Positions 41,313-49,847 of a stretch of 64,000 nt of DNA are shown piece after piece (position 1 is the first letter of the stretch; every line of letters begins with the position of its first letter). The stretch is from Streptomyces triculaminicus (GTDB lineage Bacteria; Actinomycetota; Actinomycetes; Streptomycetales; Streptomycetaceae): contig NZ_JAFMOF010000005.1 of NCBI RefSeq assembly GCF_017349075.1, positions 248,001 through 312,000 on the forward strand, given 5' to 3'. The translations under genes and the position numbers were made by a program. The notes below the pieces were generated by a model, which ran no database searches, had not been told where the DNA came from, and saw only the letters and a list, made by a program, of their open reading frames with translations.

Positions 41313-41336
41313 CCCGCGCCCCTTACGGGGCGCGGG
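41313..41336. repeat. intergenic GC hairpin (repetitive-type element)
   Basis: CCCGCGCCCC (41313-41322), loop TTAC, GGGGCGCGGG (41327-41336), preceded by GTCGCGCAGTT. I recognise this as a sequence scattered between genes in Streptomyces genomes; it can act as a terminator. It follows yaaA by about 60 bases. The rest of the 271-base gap (41251-41521) shows no gene. Confidence 0.5.
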
Positions 41337-41521
41337 TACCGCACTGGGAACAGTCGCGGCGGAGAGCCGGTCACCCGTACGGGGGGATCGTGCGGCACGC
41401 CGCGCGGGGCCGGACCGGCGGCGGCCCGTGCCGTGGCCGTGGCCTGGACGAACACCGACCGGCGGTTCGCCGATCGGATGTGAACGCCGGTGACCGGCGG
41501 GGCGATAACGTGCTGCTCGCC

Positions 41522-41881
41522 ATGAACGATTTCGTTGACGAAGCACGCTCGCGAGTCGCACATCTGCTCCGGATGGCCAATACGACCGACGGCCGGATCA
41601 GGGCACAGATCATCGAGTACGCCGACACCACGCCCGAGCCGCCGGTCATAAGCCGGGGGGCCGGGATCGTCACCAGCGGCTGCCGGCGCTGCCTGCGCAC
41701 GGCGTGGCGCCAGCACGACTCCGAGGGCCCGCTGTGGGTGTGCGGCACGTGCGGGCATGTGGAGCCGATCGTGGTGCGGTGCCCGCACTGCGACATCGAC
41801 ATGACGCCGCCGCGCATCGGCGACCCGGACCGCTGGGAGTGCCCCGGCTGCGAGTGGGTCGCCTCCACCACCGACCGCTGA
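41522..41881 (+). CDS. zinc-ribbon-like protein with four CxxC motifs, unknown function
   Basis: 119 residues. N-terminal helical 40 residues (M-N-D-F-V-D-E-A-R-S-R-V-A-H-L-L-R-M-A-N), then four CxxC pairs: C-R-R-C, C-G-T-C, C-P-H-C and C-P-G-C, enough for two zinc ribbons. No other motif. No clear Shine-Dalgarno. Stands alone, convergent with the RNase H gene. Confidence 0.75.
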   Translation: MNDFVDEARSRVAHLLRMANTTDGRIRAQIIEYADTTPEPPVISRGAGIVTSGCRRCLRTAWRQHDSEGPLWVCGTCGHVEPIVVRCPHCDIDMTPPRIGDPDRWECPGCEWVASTTDR

Positions 41882-41924
41882 CGTTCACCGACCGCTGACG
41901 CTCGCGAGCAGCACGTACGTACGC

Positions 41925-41959
41925 CGAGGGCCCCCGTCGTGGACGACGGGGGCCCCTCG
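41925..41959. terminator. bidirectional terminator hairpin
   Basis: GGGCCCCCGTCGT (41928-41940) and ACGACGGGGGCCC (41943-41955) form a perfect 13-bp stem with a two-base loop between the convergent zinc-ribbon and RNase H genes. Confidence 0.75.
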
Positions 41960-41991
41960 AACGTCCGCCCGGGCAGGCCGGGCGGCGGGTG

Positions 41992-43155
41992 CTAGCGCAG
42001 GTGGGACGTGTCGTTCAGCAGCCGCACCGAGGCGTTGCCGTCCGCGTAGTAGGCCACCGCCGACAGCGACGCCGCCGACAGCTCCATGCGGAACAGCGAC
42101 TCCGGCGGCGCGCCCAGCGCGAGCCGGACCAGCGTCTTGACCGGGGTCACATGCGTGACCAGCAGCACCGTGCGGCCCGCGTACCGGGTCAGCAGCCGGT
42201 CGCGGGCGACGGCCATGCGCCGTGCCACGGTCGCGAAGCTCTCGCCGCCGCCGGTGGGCGCGGCCTTGGAGGAGGCCAGCCAGGCGTCCAGGTCGGCGGG
42301 GTGACGCTCCTTGACCTCGGCGAAGGTCAGGCCTTCCCAGGCGCCGAAGTCGGCCTCGCGCAGGCCCTCGTCGACGCGGACCTCGAGGCCGAGGGCCTTG
42401 GCCACGGCCTCGGCGGTCTGCCGGGTGCGGCGCATGGGCGAGCTGACGATCGCCTGGATGGTGCCGCGCGCGGCCAGTGCCGCCGCGACGGCCTCGGCCT
42501 GGCGACGGCCGGCCTCCGACAGCTCGGGGTCCGTGCCCCCGCTGCCAGAGAAACGCTTCTGCGGCGTCAGCGCGGTCTCGCCGTGGCGCAGCAGGACGAA
42601 GGTCGTGGGCGCGCCGAGGTCGGCCGCGGCTCCCCAGCCGACGGGAACGGCCTTCGGCTCCTCCAGCGGCTCGGCGGCCGGGACGGCGGCCTGCGCCGCG
42701 ACGGCGAGGCCCGCGGCCGAGCCGCCCGGCTCCCACTGCCGGCCCGCCTTGCCGGCGTCCATCGCCTCGTTGGCCAGCCGGTCCGCGTGCTTGTTCTTCT
42801 CGCGCGGGATCCACTCGTACGAGACCTGGTCGGCCGGGTAGACGCGCTGGGCCCGTGCGGCCAGCGGCTTCATGTCCGGGTGCTTGATCTTCCAGCGTCC
42901 GGACATCTGCTCGACGACGAGCTTGGAGTCCATGCGGACCTGGACGACGGCGTCCGGGTCGAGGGCCTTGGCGGCCTCGAGCCCGGCGATGAGGCCCTTG
43001 TACTCGGCGACGTTGTTGGTGGCCGTGCCGATGAAGGCGGCCGCCTCGGCCAGCGCCTCGCCCGTCGCGGCGTCGAGGACCACCGCGCCGTAGCCGGCGG
43101 GCCCCGGGTTGCCCCGGGAGCCGCCGTCCGCCTCGACGATGAAGCGATTCGCCAT
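41992..43155 (-). CDS. bifunctional RNase H / acid phosphatase
   Basis: 387 residues, two fused domains. RNase HI-like domain (about 1-135): E-A-D-G-G-S-R-G-N-P-G, N-N-V-A-E-Y-K-G-L and V-R-M-D-S-K-L-V-V supply the D-E-D metal ligands; removes RNA from RNA-DNA hybrids. After a linker, a histidine phosphatase domain (about 190-387): L-L-R-H-G-E-T, S-S-P-M-R-R-T-R-Q-T and V-T-H-V-T-P-V, similar to CobC alpha-ribazole phosphatase. The same fusion is known from Mycobacterium (Rv2228c). Last gene of the nif3-zinc ribbon-rnh operon, six bases after the zinc-ribbon gene. Confidence 0.94.
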   Translation of the reverse strand: MANRFIVEADGGSRGNPGPAGYGAVVLDAATGEALAEAAAFIGTATNNVAEYKGLIAGLEAAKALDPDAVVQVRMDSKLVVEQMSGRWKIKHPDMKPLAARAQRVYPADQVSYEWIPREKNKHADRLANEAMDAGKAGRQWEPGGSAAGLAVAAQAAVPAAEPLEEPKAVPVGWGAAADLGAPTTFVLLRHGETALTPQKRFSGSGGTDPELSEAGRRQAEAVAAALAARGTIQAIVSSPMRRTRQTAEAVAKALGLEVRVDEGLREADFGAWEGLTFAEVKERHPADLDAWLASSKAAPTGGGESFATVARRMAVARDRLLTRYAGRTVLLVTHVTPVKTLVRLALGAPPESLFRMELSAASLSAVAYYADGNASVRLLNDTSHLR

Positions 43156-43161
43156 CGCTGT

Positions 43162-43905
43162 CTAGAGGCCCGACTCGGGCGTACGGACCAGGATGCGGCG
43201 GCAGTTCTCGCAGCGCACCACGGTGTCCGCGGCGGCCGCGCGCACCTCGTTCAGCTCGGTGATGTTCAGCTCCAGGCGGCAGCCCTCGCAGCGGCGCTGG
43301 TAGAGGCGGGCGGCGCCGACGCCGCCGGACTGGGTGCGCAGCTTGTCGTAGAGCTTGATGAGGTCGGCCGGGATGGAGGCGGCGACGATCTCGCGCTCCT
43401 TGGTGACGCCGGCGATCTCGGCGTCGATCTCGGCGGTGGCGGCGTCGCGGCGCGTGACGGCGTCGTCGACCTTGGCCTGCACGGAGGAGACGCGGCCGGT
43501 CAGCTCGGTCACGCGCTCCTGGGCGGCCTCGCGGCGCTCCATGACCTCGAGGACGACGTCCTCCAGGTCGCCCTGGCGCTTGGCGAGGGAGGCGACCTCG
43601 TGCTGGAGGTTCTCCAGGTCCTTGGGGGACATGCCGGCGCCGGAGTCCAGGCGCTGCTGGTCGCGGGCGGCGCGCTGGCGGACCTGGTCGACGTCCTGCT
43701 CGGCCTTGGTCTGCTCGCGGGCGCAGTCGCTCTCCTCGGTCTGCGCGGCGACGAGCAGGTCGCGGTGCTGGGTGAGGTCGCCCTCGAGGGAGGTGATCTC
43801 GGCGTGCTCGGGCAGGCTCTTCCGCTTGTGGGCGAGCTGCGTCAGGCGGACGTCGAGGGCCTGGAGATCGAGAAGACGGATCTGGTCGGCGGGCGCGGCG
43901 TTCAG
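43162..43905 (-). CDS. coiled-coil zinc-ribbon protein, CTG start proposed
   Basis: 247 residues. Long helical coiled coil (about 15-190) followed by a C4 zinc ribbon: C-E-G-C (near 195) and C-E-N-C (near 225). Family known from mycobacteria and Streptomyces as zf-RING_7; acts as a scaffold, exact role unknown. The conserved N-terminus, (M/L)-N-A-A-P-A-D-Q-I-R-L-L-D-L-Q-A-L-D, begins at a CTG (43905); AGGAG lies six bases ahead and there is no ATG, GTG or TTG in frame between the upstream gene and residue 92. Starting at the internal ATG 43632 would lose most of the coiled coil. Confidence 0.82.
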   Translation of the reverse strand: MNAAPADQIRLLDLQALDVRLTQLAHKRKSLPEHAEITSLEGDLTQHRDLLVAAQTEESDCAREQTKAEQDVDQVRQRAARDQQRLDSGAGMSPKDLENLQHEVASLAKRQGDLEDVVLEVMERREAAQERVTELTGRVSSVQAKVDDAVTRRDAATAEIDAEIAGVTKEREIVAASIPADLIKLYDKLRTQSGGVGAARLYQRRCEGCRLELNITELNEVRAAAADTVVRCENCRRILVRTPESGL

Positions 43906-43918
43906 TGGAGGCTCCTGA

Positions 43919-44761
43919 TTAGTGGTGGTTGGGGGCGGACGACGCCGCGTGGGCGGTCCAGGGGTCGGTGACCGTGCGCGAGACGTGGGTGCGCAGGCCC
44001 CAGCCGTGGCGGTCGGAAATCTCGTCGAGCTGGGCGGCGGCCTGCTCGGTCCAGGGCCACTCGGTGGCCCAGTGGGCGGCGTCGACCAGCGCGAGCGGGC
44101 TGTGCGCCCGCGCCTCGGAGGCGGGGTGGTGGCGCAGGTCGGCGGTGACGTAGGCGTCGACGCCGGCGGCGCGCACCTGGTCGAAGAGGGAGTCGCCGGA
44201 GCCGCCGCAGACGGCGACCGTGCGGATGGTGCGCTCGGGGTCGCCGGCGACGCGGATGCCCTGGGCGGTGGCGGGCAGCCGCTTGGCGGCGCGCTCGGCG
44301 AACTCGCCCAGGCTCATGGGCGGGTCGAGTTCGCACAGCCGGCCCAGGCCGCGGCGGCCGGAGGGGTCGGCCGGGTCGGGCACGAGGGGGCCGGTGACGC
44401 GCAGGTCGAGGGCGCCGGCGAGGGCGTCGGAGACGCCGGGGTCGGCGCTGTCGGCGTTGGTGTGCGCGACGTGCAGGGCGATGTCGTTCTTGATGAGGGT
44501 GTGCACGGCGCGGCCCTTGAAGGTGCCGGCCGAGACCGTCGTCGTCCCGCGCAGGTAGAGGGGGTGATGGGTGACGAGCAGGTCGGCGCCGAGCTGTACG
44601 GCCTCGTCGACGACTTCCTGCACGGGGTCGACGGCGAACAGGACCCGGCCGATCTCGGCCTCGGGTTCGCCGCAGACCGTACCGACGGCGTCCCACTGCT
44701 CGGCCCGCTCCGGGGGCCAGAGGGCTTCGAGGGCGGCGATGACTTCAGACAGTACGGGCAC
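43919..44761 (-). CDS. Nif3-like dinuclear metal centre hexameric protein
   Basis: 280 residues. Conserved Nif3/DUF34 protein with a two-metal site; proposed GTP cyclohydrolase-like or stress role. Landmarks: W-D-A-V-G-T-V-C-G, A-D-L-L-V-T-H-H-P-L-Y (metal His pair), A-H-T-N-A-D and near the C-terminus V-D-A-A-H-W-A-T-E-W-P. GTG start; TAGCCT seven bases upstream marks a leaderless promoter. First gene of a three-gene operon (14-base gap to the zinc-ribbon gene). Confidence 0.92.
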   Translation of the reverse strand: MPVLSEVIAALEALWPPERAEQWDAVGTVCGEPEAEIGRVLFAVDPVQEVVDEAVQLGADLLVTHHPLYLRGTTTVSAGTFKGRAVHTLIKNDIALHVAHTNADSADPGVSDALAGALDLRVTGPLVPDPADPSGRRGLGRLCELDPPMSLGEFAERAAKRLPATAQGIRVAGDPERTIRTVAVCGGSGDSLFDQVRAAGVDAYVTADLRHHPASEARAHSPLALVDAAHWATEWPWTEQAAAQLDEISDRHGWGLRTHVSRTVTDPWTAHAASSAPNHH

Positions 44762-44768
44762 GGAGGAA

Positions 44769-44774
44769 AGGCTA
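44769..44774 (-). promoter_or_regulatory. -10 hexamer of leaderless nif3 promoter (TAGCCT)
   Basis: TAGCCT on the minus strand, seven bases, GTG start codon. Confidence 0.45.
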
Positions 44775-44861
44775 CCTTCCTCCGTGCCCGCCGTTCGCTG
44801 ACGCTTGCTGCCCTACTTCAGGGGTTTGCTTCCGGGACGTCCGCCGGTCGCTTCGCGCGTG

Positions 44862-45899
44862 TCACTTCACCAGGAAGCCGCGGAGGTCGTCCAGGACGCT
44901 GTTGGCGGCCGTGACGCCGAGGCCGAGGTACCAGGTCTCGTCCTTGACGGGCTTGGCGTGGCCGTCCTTGACCGCCTGGAGGTTCTTCCACAGCGGGTTG
45001 TCCTCGGCGGCGTTCCGCTTGGTCTTGTCCGGGTCGCCGTAGACGCCGGTGAAGATCCAGTCGCCGTCGGCCTTGTCGATGTTCTCCGGGCTGATCTCGA
45101 CGGCGAGCTTGTCGGCCTGCTGGATCTTCGGGCGGGGCAGGCCGGCGTCCTCGAGGATGGTGCCGATGAAGGACTGCCGGGCGTACAGGCGTGTGAACTG
45201 CGGCAGGTAGCGCACCATGCTGATGGTGGGCTTCTTCGCGCCGAGGTCGGCGCCGAGCTTCCTCGCCTTGGTCTCGTAGGCCTCGAGCTGCTTCTTGGCC
45301 TCGGCGGTCTTGTCCAGAGCGGCGGCGTTGAGGAGGTAGTTCTCCTTCCACGTGAAGCCGGGGCGGATGGAGAAGACGGTCGGGGCGATCTTGGAGAGGT
45401 CCTTGTAGTTCTTCTCCGCGCGCAGCTTGCTGCCCAGGATCAGGTCGGGCTTGAGCTCGTTGACGGCCTCGAGGTTGAGGTTGTTGATGGTGCCGACGCT
45501 CTTGGGCTCGCCGACGTCCTTCTTGAGGTACTCGGGGATGTCCTGGCTGCCCTCGCTGGGGGCCCAGCCGACGGGCTTGATGCCGAGGGAGACGACGTTG
45601 TCGAGCTCGCCGACGTCGAGGACGACGACGCGCTTGGGCGCTGCCTTGATCTCCGTCCTGCCGAGCGCGTGGGTGATGGTGCGCGGGAACTGGCCCGGCT
45701 TGGCGTCGGTGCCCAGCTTCGCGGTCGCCTCGGCCGCCTTGCCGAAGTCCTTGCCGCCCTGCGCCACGGACTTCGACCCCGCGCCGCCGTCCTTGCCGGC
45801 CGTGTCGTCCGCGTCGCCGGACGAGCCGCACGCCGTGAGAGCGAGCGCGGCGGCCAGGGACAGGGCTGCGGCGGCGGTGCCGCGGCGGCGGAGGGTCAT
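44862..45899 (-). CDS. iron-siderophore ABC transporter substrate-binding lipoprotein
   Basis: 345 residues. Lipobox L-T-A-C at about residue 23, then a class III binding fold with a typical siderophore-receptor motif series: K-R-V-V-V-L-D-V-G-E-L-D, L-K-P-D-L-I-L-G-S-K-L-R, and a C-terminal L-G-L-G-V-T-A-A-N-S-V-L-D-D-L. A related pattern is seen in receptors for hydroxamate and catecholate siderophores. AGGAG precedes the ATG. No permease or ATPase is adjacent, so it probably works with a transporter elsewhere. An iron box lies about 80 bases upstream. Confidence 0.9.
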   Translation of the reverse strand: MTLRRRGTAAAALSLAAALALTACGSSGDADDTAGKDGGAGSKSVAQGGKDFGKAAEATAKLGTDAKPGQFPRTITHALGRTEIKAAPKRVVVLDVGELDNVVSLGIKPVGWAPSEGSQDIPEYLKKDVGEPKSVGTINNLNLEAVNELKPDLILGSKLRAEKNYKDLSKIAPTVFSIRPGFTWKENYLLNAAALDKTAEAKKQLEAYETKARKLGADLGAKKPTISMVRYLPQFTRLYARQSFIGTILEDAGLPRPKIQQADKLAVEISPENIDKADGDWIFTGVYGDPDKTKRNAAEDNPLWKNLQAVKDGHAKPVKDETWYLGLGVTAANSVLDDLRGFLVK

Positions 45900-45980
45900 C
45901 GGGACTCCTGGGAGTGGTGCAGAGGTGGGGTGGTGGTCAAGGCGACGTCAAGAGCGCCGGTCAGCCACATCTCGCGCTAC

Positions 45981-45999
45981 TTAGGTTCGCCTTGCCTTA
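45981..45999. promoter_or_regulatory. iron box upstream of siderophore-binding lipoprotein
   Basis: TTAGGTTCGCCTTGCCTTA agrees with the 19-bp DmdR/IdeR consensus TWAGGTWAGSCTWACCTWA at 17 positions. It lies in the promoter region of the minus-strand receptor gene. Confidence 0.75.
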
Positions 46000-46154
46000 G
46001 TCGCACTTTAAACATGCCGTCCTCGCGCAGCACAACCGCCCCCTGCACGCGCACCGAACCGGAAAACCGCCACCCGTACGCGTGAAGCAGCGGGCGTCGG
46101 AGGGTTGAGCCGCAGGCGCGATAACTACGTTCAGTGCCGGAGGTGACGTTTCTC

Positions 46155-47333
46155 ATGACGGTCTGTGCTCCCCATGACACCCAGAGCGCCCCGCAAAGCA
46201 CTTCCCGGGGCGCGTCGCCGGTGGACATGAGACGTACGGCGTTCACGGTCACTGTCGACGGCTCGTACGCCGCCTGGCTGGCCCTCGGCCACGGCACCGA
46301 CGGCTGGTTCCCCGAGCGCTGGACGCTCGACGGCCCCGAGCCCTACGCCGTGTCGCTGCCCGGCGGCCAGCCCGAGGAGCCGGACAGCGAGGTCCTGCCG
46401 CTGTCCGACGGCCGGGTGCTGATCCGCCGCCGGGTGGCCGAGCGGTACGCCCTCTCCCTGCTCTATCCCGCCGGCCCCGGCACGGGCGAGCTGCCGCTGG
46501 GCGCCATCGAGTGCCCGTATCTCTCCCTCCTGCCGCCCGCCCCCGACGGCACGTCGGCGTACGCGCTCGTGCACGGCGAGGAGCAGACCACGCTCTGGCG
46601 CGTCCACGGCGGGGTGAGCGGGCCGGAGCTGCTGGCGACGGTGCCAGGGCACTGCGAGGGCGGGGCGTGGCTGGATCGGTCCGGCCGGCTGCTGGCGCTC
46701 GACCGGGAGCTGGAGGGCCTGACCAAGGCCGTCGTCGTCGACCTGGGCCGGGGCGGGGAGACCAGCCCGCTGCTGCAGATCACCGAGAAGAGCAACGACC
46801 GGCTGCTGCTGGCCGAGCCGGACAGCGGCCTGCTGGTCGTACGGTCCGACGCGCCCGGCGTCGACCGGCTGGGGTGGGGCGTGCTCGGCTCGGCCCGGCC
46901 GGTGCGCTTCCCGGAGTGCCTGCTACCGCCGGACGCCTCGCTGACGCCGTTCGCCGCGCAGCCGGGCCAGGGGCTGTCACCGGAGGGCTGCTCGGTGGCG
47001 TTCCGGGTCGACCGGGCCGCGGGCAGCTGGGTGGGGGTGTGGCGGCCGGGAAGGAAGCGGCTGCAGCAGTTCCCGGGGCCGGCGGGGTGGCTGGCGGGCG
47101 CGGGGCTGTGGACGGCGGACGGCGAGCTGCGGCTGCCGTTCGTCACGCCCGGCGTCCCCTGCGGTCTGGCCCGGCTGCGACTGTCGGAGGACGGCACCCC
47201 GGTGATGCCGGGCGAGGCCGGGGAGGACGCCGCGTGCGAGGACGCCGCGGACCCGGAGGAGGGCGAGCCGGCGGCCGTGCCGGCGCCCCGGCCGGTGCCG
47301 TTGCAGCAGGCGCCCTGCGCCCGTACGTCATAA
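46155..47333 (+). CDS. hypothetical protein, probable beta-propeller
   Basis: 392 residues with no signal peptide. Repeating pattern of short beta strands (for example G-R-V-L-I-R-R-R, Y-L-S-L-L-P-P-A-P-D-G-T-S-A-Y-A-L, G-G-A-W-L-D-R-S-G-R-L-L-A-L-D) suggests a WD40- or TolB-like propeller; I cannot name the family. The C-terminal 40 residues are acidic and Pro-rich. The ATG at 46155 has GGAGGTGA eight bases upstream, so it is preferred over the earlier GTG at 46134. Confidence 0.7.
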   Translation: MTVCAPHDTQSAPQSTSRGASPVDMRRTAFTVTVDGSYAAWLALGHGTDGWFPERWTLDGPEPYAVSLPGGQPEEPDSEVLPLSDGRVLIRRRVAERYALSLLYPAGPGTGELPLGAIECPYLSLLPPAPDGTSAYALVHGEEQTTLWRVHGGVSGPELLATVPGHCEGGAWLDRSGRLLALDRELEGLTKAVVVDLGRGGETSPLLQITEKSNDRLLLAEPDSGLLVVRSDAPGVDRLGWGVLGSARPVRFPECLLPPDASLTPFAAQPGQGLSPEGCSVAFRVDRAAGSWVGVWRPGRKRLQQFPGPAGWLAGAGLWTADGELRLPFVTPGVPCGLARLRLSEDGTPVMPGEAGEDAACEDAADPEEGEPAAVPAPRPVPLQQAPCARTS

Positions 47334-47568
47334 CGGGGGACATGGCGGACACGCGATCGGGCGCGGGTGGCTCGTTGATCAAGGTCCCGTTAGACTCGGC
47401 CGGGGGTCGCGCAGCGGTACCGGACGGGCACCCGGGTGAACCGAGGTGAGCGGAACGGTCGCGCGTGGCAAGCGTGTTGACGTCTGGTGATGTCTGTGAC
47501 GCCATGCGCCACTGCCGTGGCCCCGACGCGCAGAGCACGCATCCCCATCCCACGGAGTGACTTTCCCC

Positions 47569-47724
47569 ATGCCCGATGCCCGAACCGACACGACCGAGGC
47601 GCGTCCCCTTGAGGCGTCCGCCCAGGCCGCATCCGCCGGCGCCGGCAGGCACCGCGGTCCGGCCGCCCCGGACGAGAACCGCGCCCCCGCCCACGGCAAG
47701 CACCGCCGCGCCGACGCGAACTGA
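47569..47724 (+). CDS. small His/Arg-rich protein
   Basis: 51 residues, M-P-D-A-R-T-D-T-T-E-A-R-P-L-E-A-S at the start and G-K-H-R-R-A-D-A-N at the end. Contains G-R-H-R-G and H-G-K-H-R-R, a pattern I have seen in small Streptomyces proteins without known function. GGAGTGA nine bases before the ATG supports translation. The 235 bases before it hold no other feature that I can support. Confidence 0.55.
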   Translation: MPDARTDTTEARPLEASAQAASAGAGRHRGPAAPDENRAPAHGKHRRADAN

Positions 47725-47741
47725 CCGCAGCACCTCACACT

Positions 47742-47771
47742 CCGGACGGGCTCCTTCAGGGGCCCGTCCGG
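47742..47771. terminator. bidirectional terminator hairpin overlapping SDR stop
   Basis: CCGGACGGGC (47742-47751) and GCCCGTCCGG (47762-47771) pair perfectly. It lies between the small plus-strand gene and the convergent SDR gene, whose last codons (R-R-T-G-P) encode one arm. Confidence 0.65.
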
Positions 47772-48733
47772 CGTTTGAGCCCCAGCACCTCCGGCGCCGC
47801 GAAGCCCTCGTCCCGACACCCCAGGTGATAAGGGGTCAGGACGGCCGCCAGTTCCTCCACGCCGAAGCGCTCCTCCTTCGCCTCGAAGCACGCCGCCACC
47901 GTCGGCCGCCCGATGACGGCCACCATCCCGCCGTGCGCGACGAAGACCTGGCCGGTCACCTCCCCCGCCGCCGGCGACGCCAGATAGGCCACCAGAGGGG
48001 AGACGTGCTCGGGGGCGAGCGGGTCTTCCCCGCCGCCGGCGGGGACGGCGGCGAAGACGTCCTCGGTCATCCGCGTCCGCGCCCGCGGGCAGATCGCGTT
48101 CACCGTCACCCCGTATCTGCGCAGCGCGTGCGCCGTGGAGGTGGTGAGGCCGACGATGCCGCCCTTGGCCGCCGCGTAGTTCGGCTGTCCGGCCGAGCCC
48201 GCCAGGAACGCCTCCGAGGAGGTGTTGACGATCCGTCCGTACACCGGGGCTCCCCCGGCGGCCTTGGAGCGCTCCCGCCAGTGCGCCGCGGCGAAACGCG
48301 TGGTGTTGAAGTGGCCCTTGAGGTGCACACGGATGACCGCGTCCCATTCGTCCTCGGCCATGGAGAACACCATGCGGTCGCGCAGGATGCCGGCGTTGTT
48401 GACCAGGACGTCGAGGGAGCCGTACGTGTCGACGGCCGTACGGACCAGGGCGCGGGCCTGCTCGAAGTCGGCGACGTCGCCGACGTGGGCGGTGGCCCGG
48501 CCGCCCGCCGCCCGGATCTCCTCGACGACCGCCTCGGCGGGGGCGGGCGAGGCCTCGCCCGAACCGTCGCGGCCGGGCCGGCCGTGGTCGTTGACGACGA
48601 CGGCGGCGCCCAGACGGGCGAGCTCGAGGGCCTCGGCCCTCCCCAGGCCCCGCCCGGCCCCGGTGACGACGGCGGTCCTGCCGCGCAGGGAGACGGGGCT
48701 CTCCCCCGGGGGCGGCGTCGGGGGCGGCGTCAC
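47756..48733 (-). CDS. SDR-family oxidoreductase (3-hydroxyacyl-CoA dehydrogenase type)
   Basis: 325 residues. NAD(P)-dependent short-chain dehydrogenase: T-G-A-G-R-G-L-G-R cofactor motif, N-D-H-G, N-N-A-G-I-L-R-D, and catalytic Ser and Y-x-x-x-K in S-S-E-A-F...N-Y-A-A-A-K. Longer than basic SDRs, with a C-terminal extension. The V-V-N-D-H-G...D-V-A-D-F pattern is like the dehydrogenase domain of peroxisomal multifunctional enzymes, which fits beta-oxidation of steroid or branched acyl-CoAs. GTG start overlaps the ADH stop by four bases. Confidence 0.9.
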   Translation of the reverse strand: MTPPPTPPPGESPVSLRGRTAVVTGAGRGLGRAEALELARLGAAVVVNDHGRPGRDGSGEASPAPAEAVVEEIRAAGGRATAHVGDVADFEQARALVRTAVDTYGSLDVLVNNAGILRDRMVFSMAEDEWDAVIRVHLKGHFNTTRFAAAHWRERSKAAGGAPVYGRIVNTSSEAFLAGSAGQPNYAAAKGGIVGLTTSTAHALRRYGVTVNAICPRARTRMTEDVFAAVPAGGGEDPLAPEHVSPLVAYLASPAAGEVTGQVFVAHGGMVAVIGRPTVAACFEAKEERFGVEELAAVLTPYHLGCRDEGFAAPEVLGLKRRTGP

Positions 48734-49815
48734 ATCGTCACCCAGGTGCGCAGCGCCTCGCCCGTGCGCATCTGCTCGATGGCGTCGTTGATGCGGGCGA
48801 GCGGGACGCGGTGGGTGATCAGGCCCTCGAGGTCGACGCGGCCGGCCCGCCACAGGGCGATGGCGCGTTCGTAGGAGCGCAGGACGTCGCCGCCGCCGTA
48901 GAGGGACGGCAGGATCTTCTTCTCGTCGAAGAACAGCTCGAACATGTTGAGGCTCAGGTGGTCGTCCAGGGCGCCCGCGCCCACGATGCACAGGGTGCCG
49001 CCGCGGCGGGTGGCCTCGTAGGCGGTGCGGGCGGTGACGGACTTTCCGACGACCTCGAAGACGTAGTCGAAGCCCTCCCGGCCGGTGACCTTGAGTCTGG
49101 CGTCGGCCAGCGCCTCCGGGGCGACGGCCTCGGTCGCCCCGAAGCGCAGGGCGGCCTCGCGGCGCGCCTCCACGGGGTCGACGGCGACGATCTGCGCGGC
49201 GCCGCAGACGCGGGCGCCCTGGATGACGGAGACGCCGACGCCGCCGCAGCCGATGACCGCGACCGTGGAACCGGGCGCCACCCGCGCGGTGTTGAGGGCG
49301 GCGCCGAGGCCGGTGGTGACGCCGCAGCCGATGAGGGCGGCGACCTCGTAGGGCACGTCGTCGGGGATCGGCACGGCGCAGTTGGCGTCGACGACGATCT
49401 CCTCGGCGAAGGTGCCGGTGCCGGCGAAGCCGTAGAGGTCGGTGGTGCGGCGCCGGAAGTTGGGGACGCCGGAGTTGCGGAGCGAGGCGAGGCAGAGCTG
49501 GCCCTGGCCGCGCCGGCAGGAGGCGCAGCTTCCGCAGGGCGGCAGCCAGCAGACGAGGACGCGGTCGCCCTGTTTGAGGCCGGTGGACTCGGTGACGCCC
49601 GGGCCGGCCTCGGTGACGACGCCCGCGCCCTCGTGGCCGGGGACGAAGGGGGCGTTCTGCGGGAGGACGCCGGACATCGCGGACAGGTCGGAGTGGCACA
49701 GTCCGGCGGCCCGTACGCGGATTCTGACCTTGCCGGGGCCGAAGCCGACGGCTTCGACGTCGTCGAAGACGTCGAGCGCCTCCTGCCCGGTCCTGTGCTG
49801 TACGGCTGCGCGCAT
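48730..49815 (-). CDS. zinc-dependent alcohol dehydrogenase (MDR family, AdhD-like)
   Basis: 361 residues. Catalytic zinc ligands in L-C-H-S-D-L-S and G-H-E-G-A-G-V-V, structural zinc C-G-S-C-A-S-C-R-R-G-Q-G-Q-L-C, cofactor motif V-I-G-C-G-G-V-G-V-S-V-I-Q-G. The sequence resembles mycobacterial AdhD and other class III-like dehydrogenases that use NAD or a bound nicotinamide. Middle gene of the MaoC-ADH-SDR operon. AGGGAG precedes the ATG. Confidence 0.92.
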   Translation of the reverse strand: MRAAVQHRTGQEALDVFDDVEAVGFGPGKVRIRVRAAGLCHSDLSAMSGVLPQNAPFVPGHEGAGVVTEAGPGVTESTGLKQGDRVLVCWLPPCGSCASCRRGQGQLCLASLRNSGVPNFRRRTTDLYGFAGTGTFAEEIVVDANCAVPIPDDVPYEVAALIGCGVTTGLGAALNTARVAPGSTVAVIGCGGVGVSVIQGARVCGAAQIVAVDPVEARREAALRFGATEAVAPEALADARLKVTGREGFDYVFEVVGKSVTARTAYEATRRGGTLCIVGAGALDDHLSLNMFELFFDEKKILPSLYGGGDVLRSYERAIALWRAGRVDLEGLITHRVPLARINDAIEQMRTGEALRTWVTM

Positions 49816-49847
49816 GACGGAGCTCCCTTCGCGGGGTCCTGGGACGG

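Noticed and set aside
43162-43632. Zinc-ribbon gene starting at the internal ATG (156 residues)
   Set aside because: The 90 codons upstream clearly code for the same coiled-coil protein and follow a good ribosome site with a CTG start.
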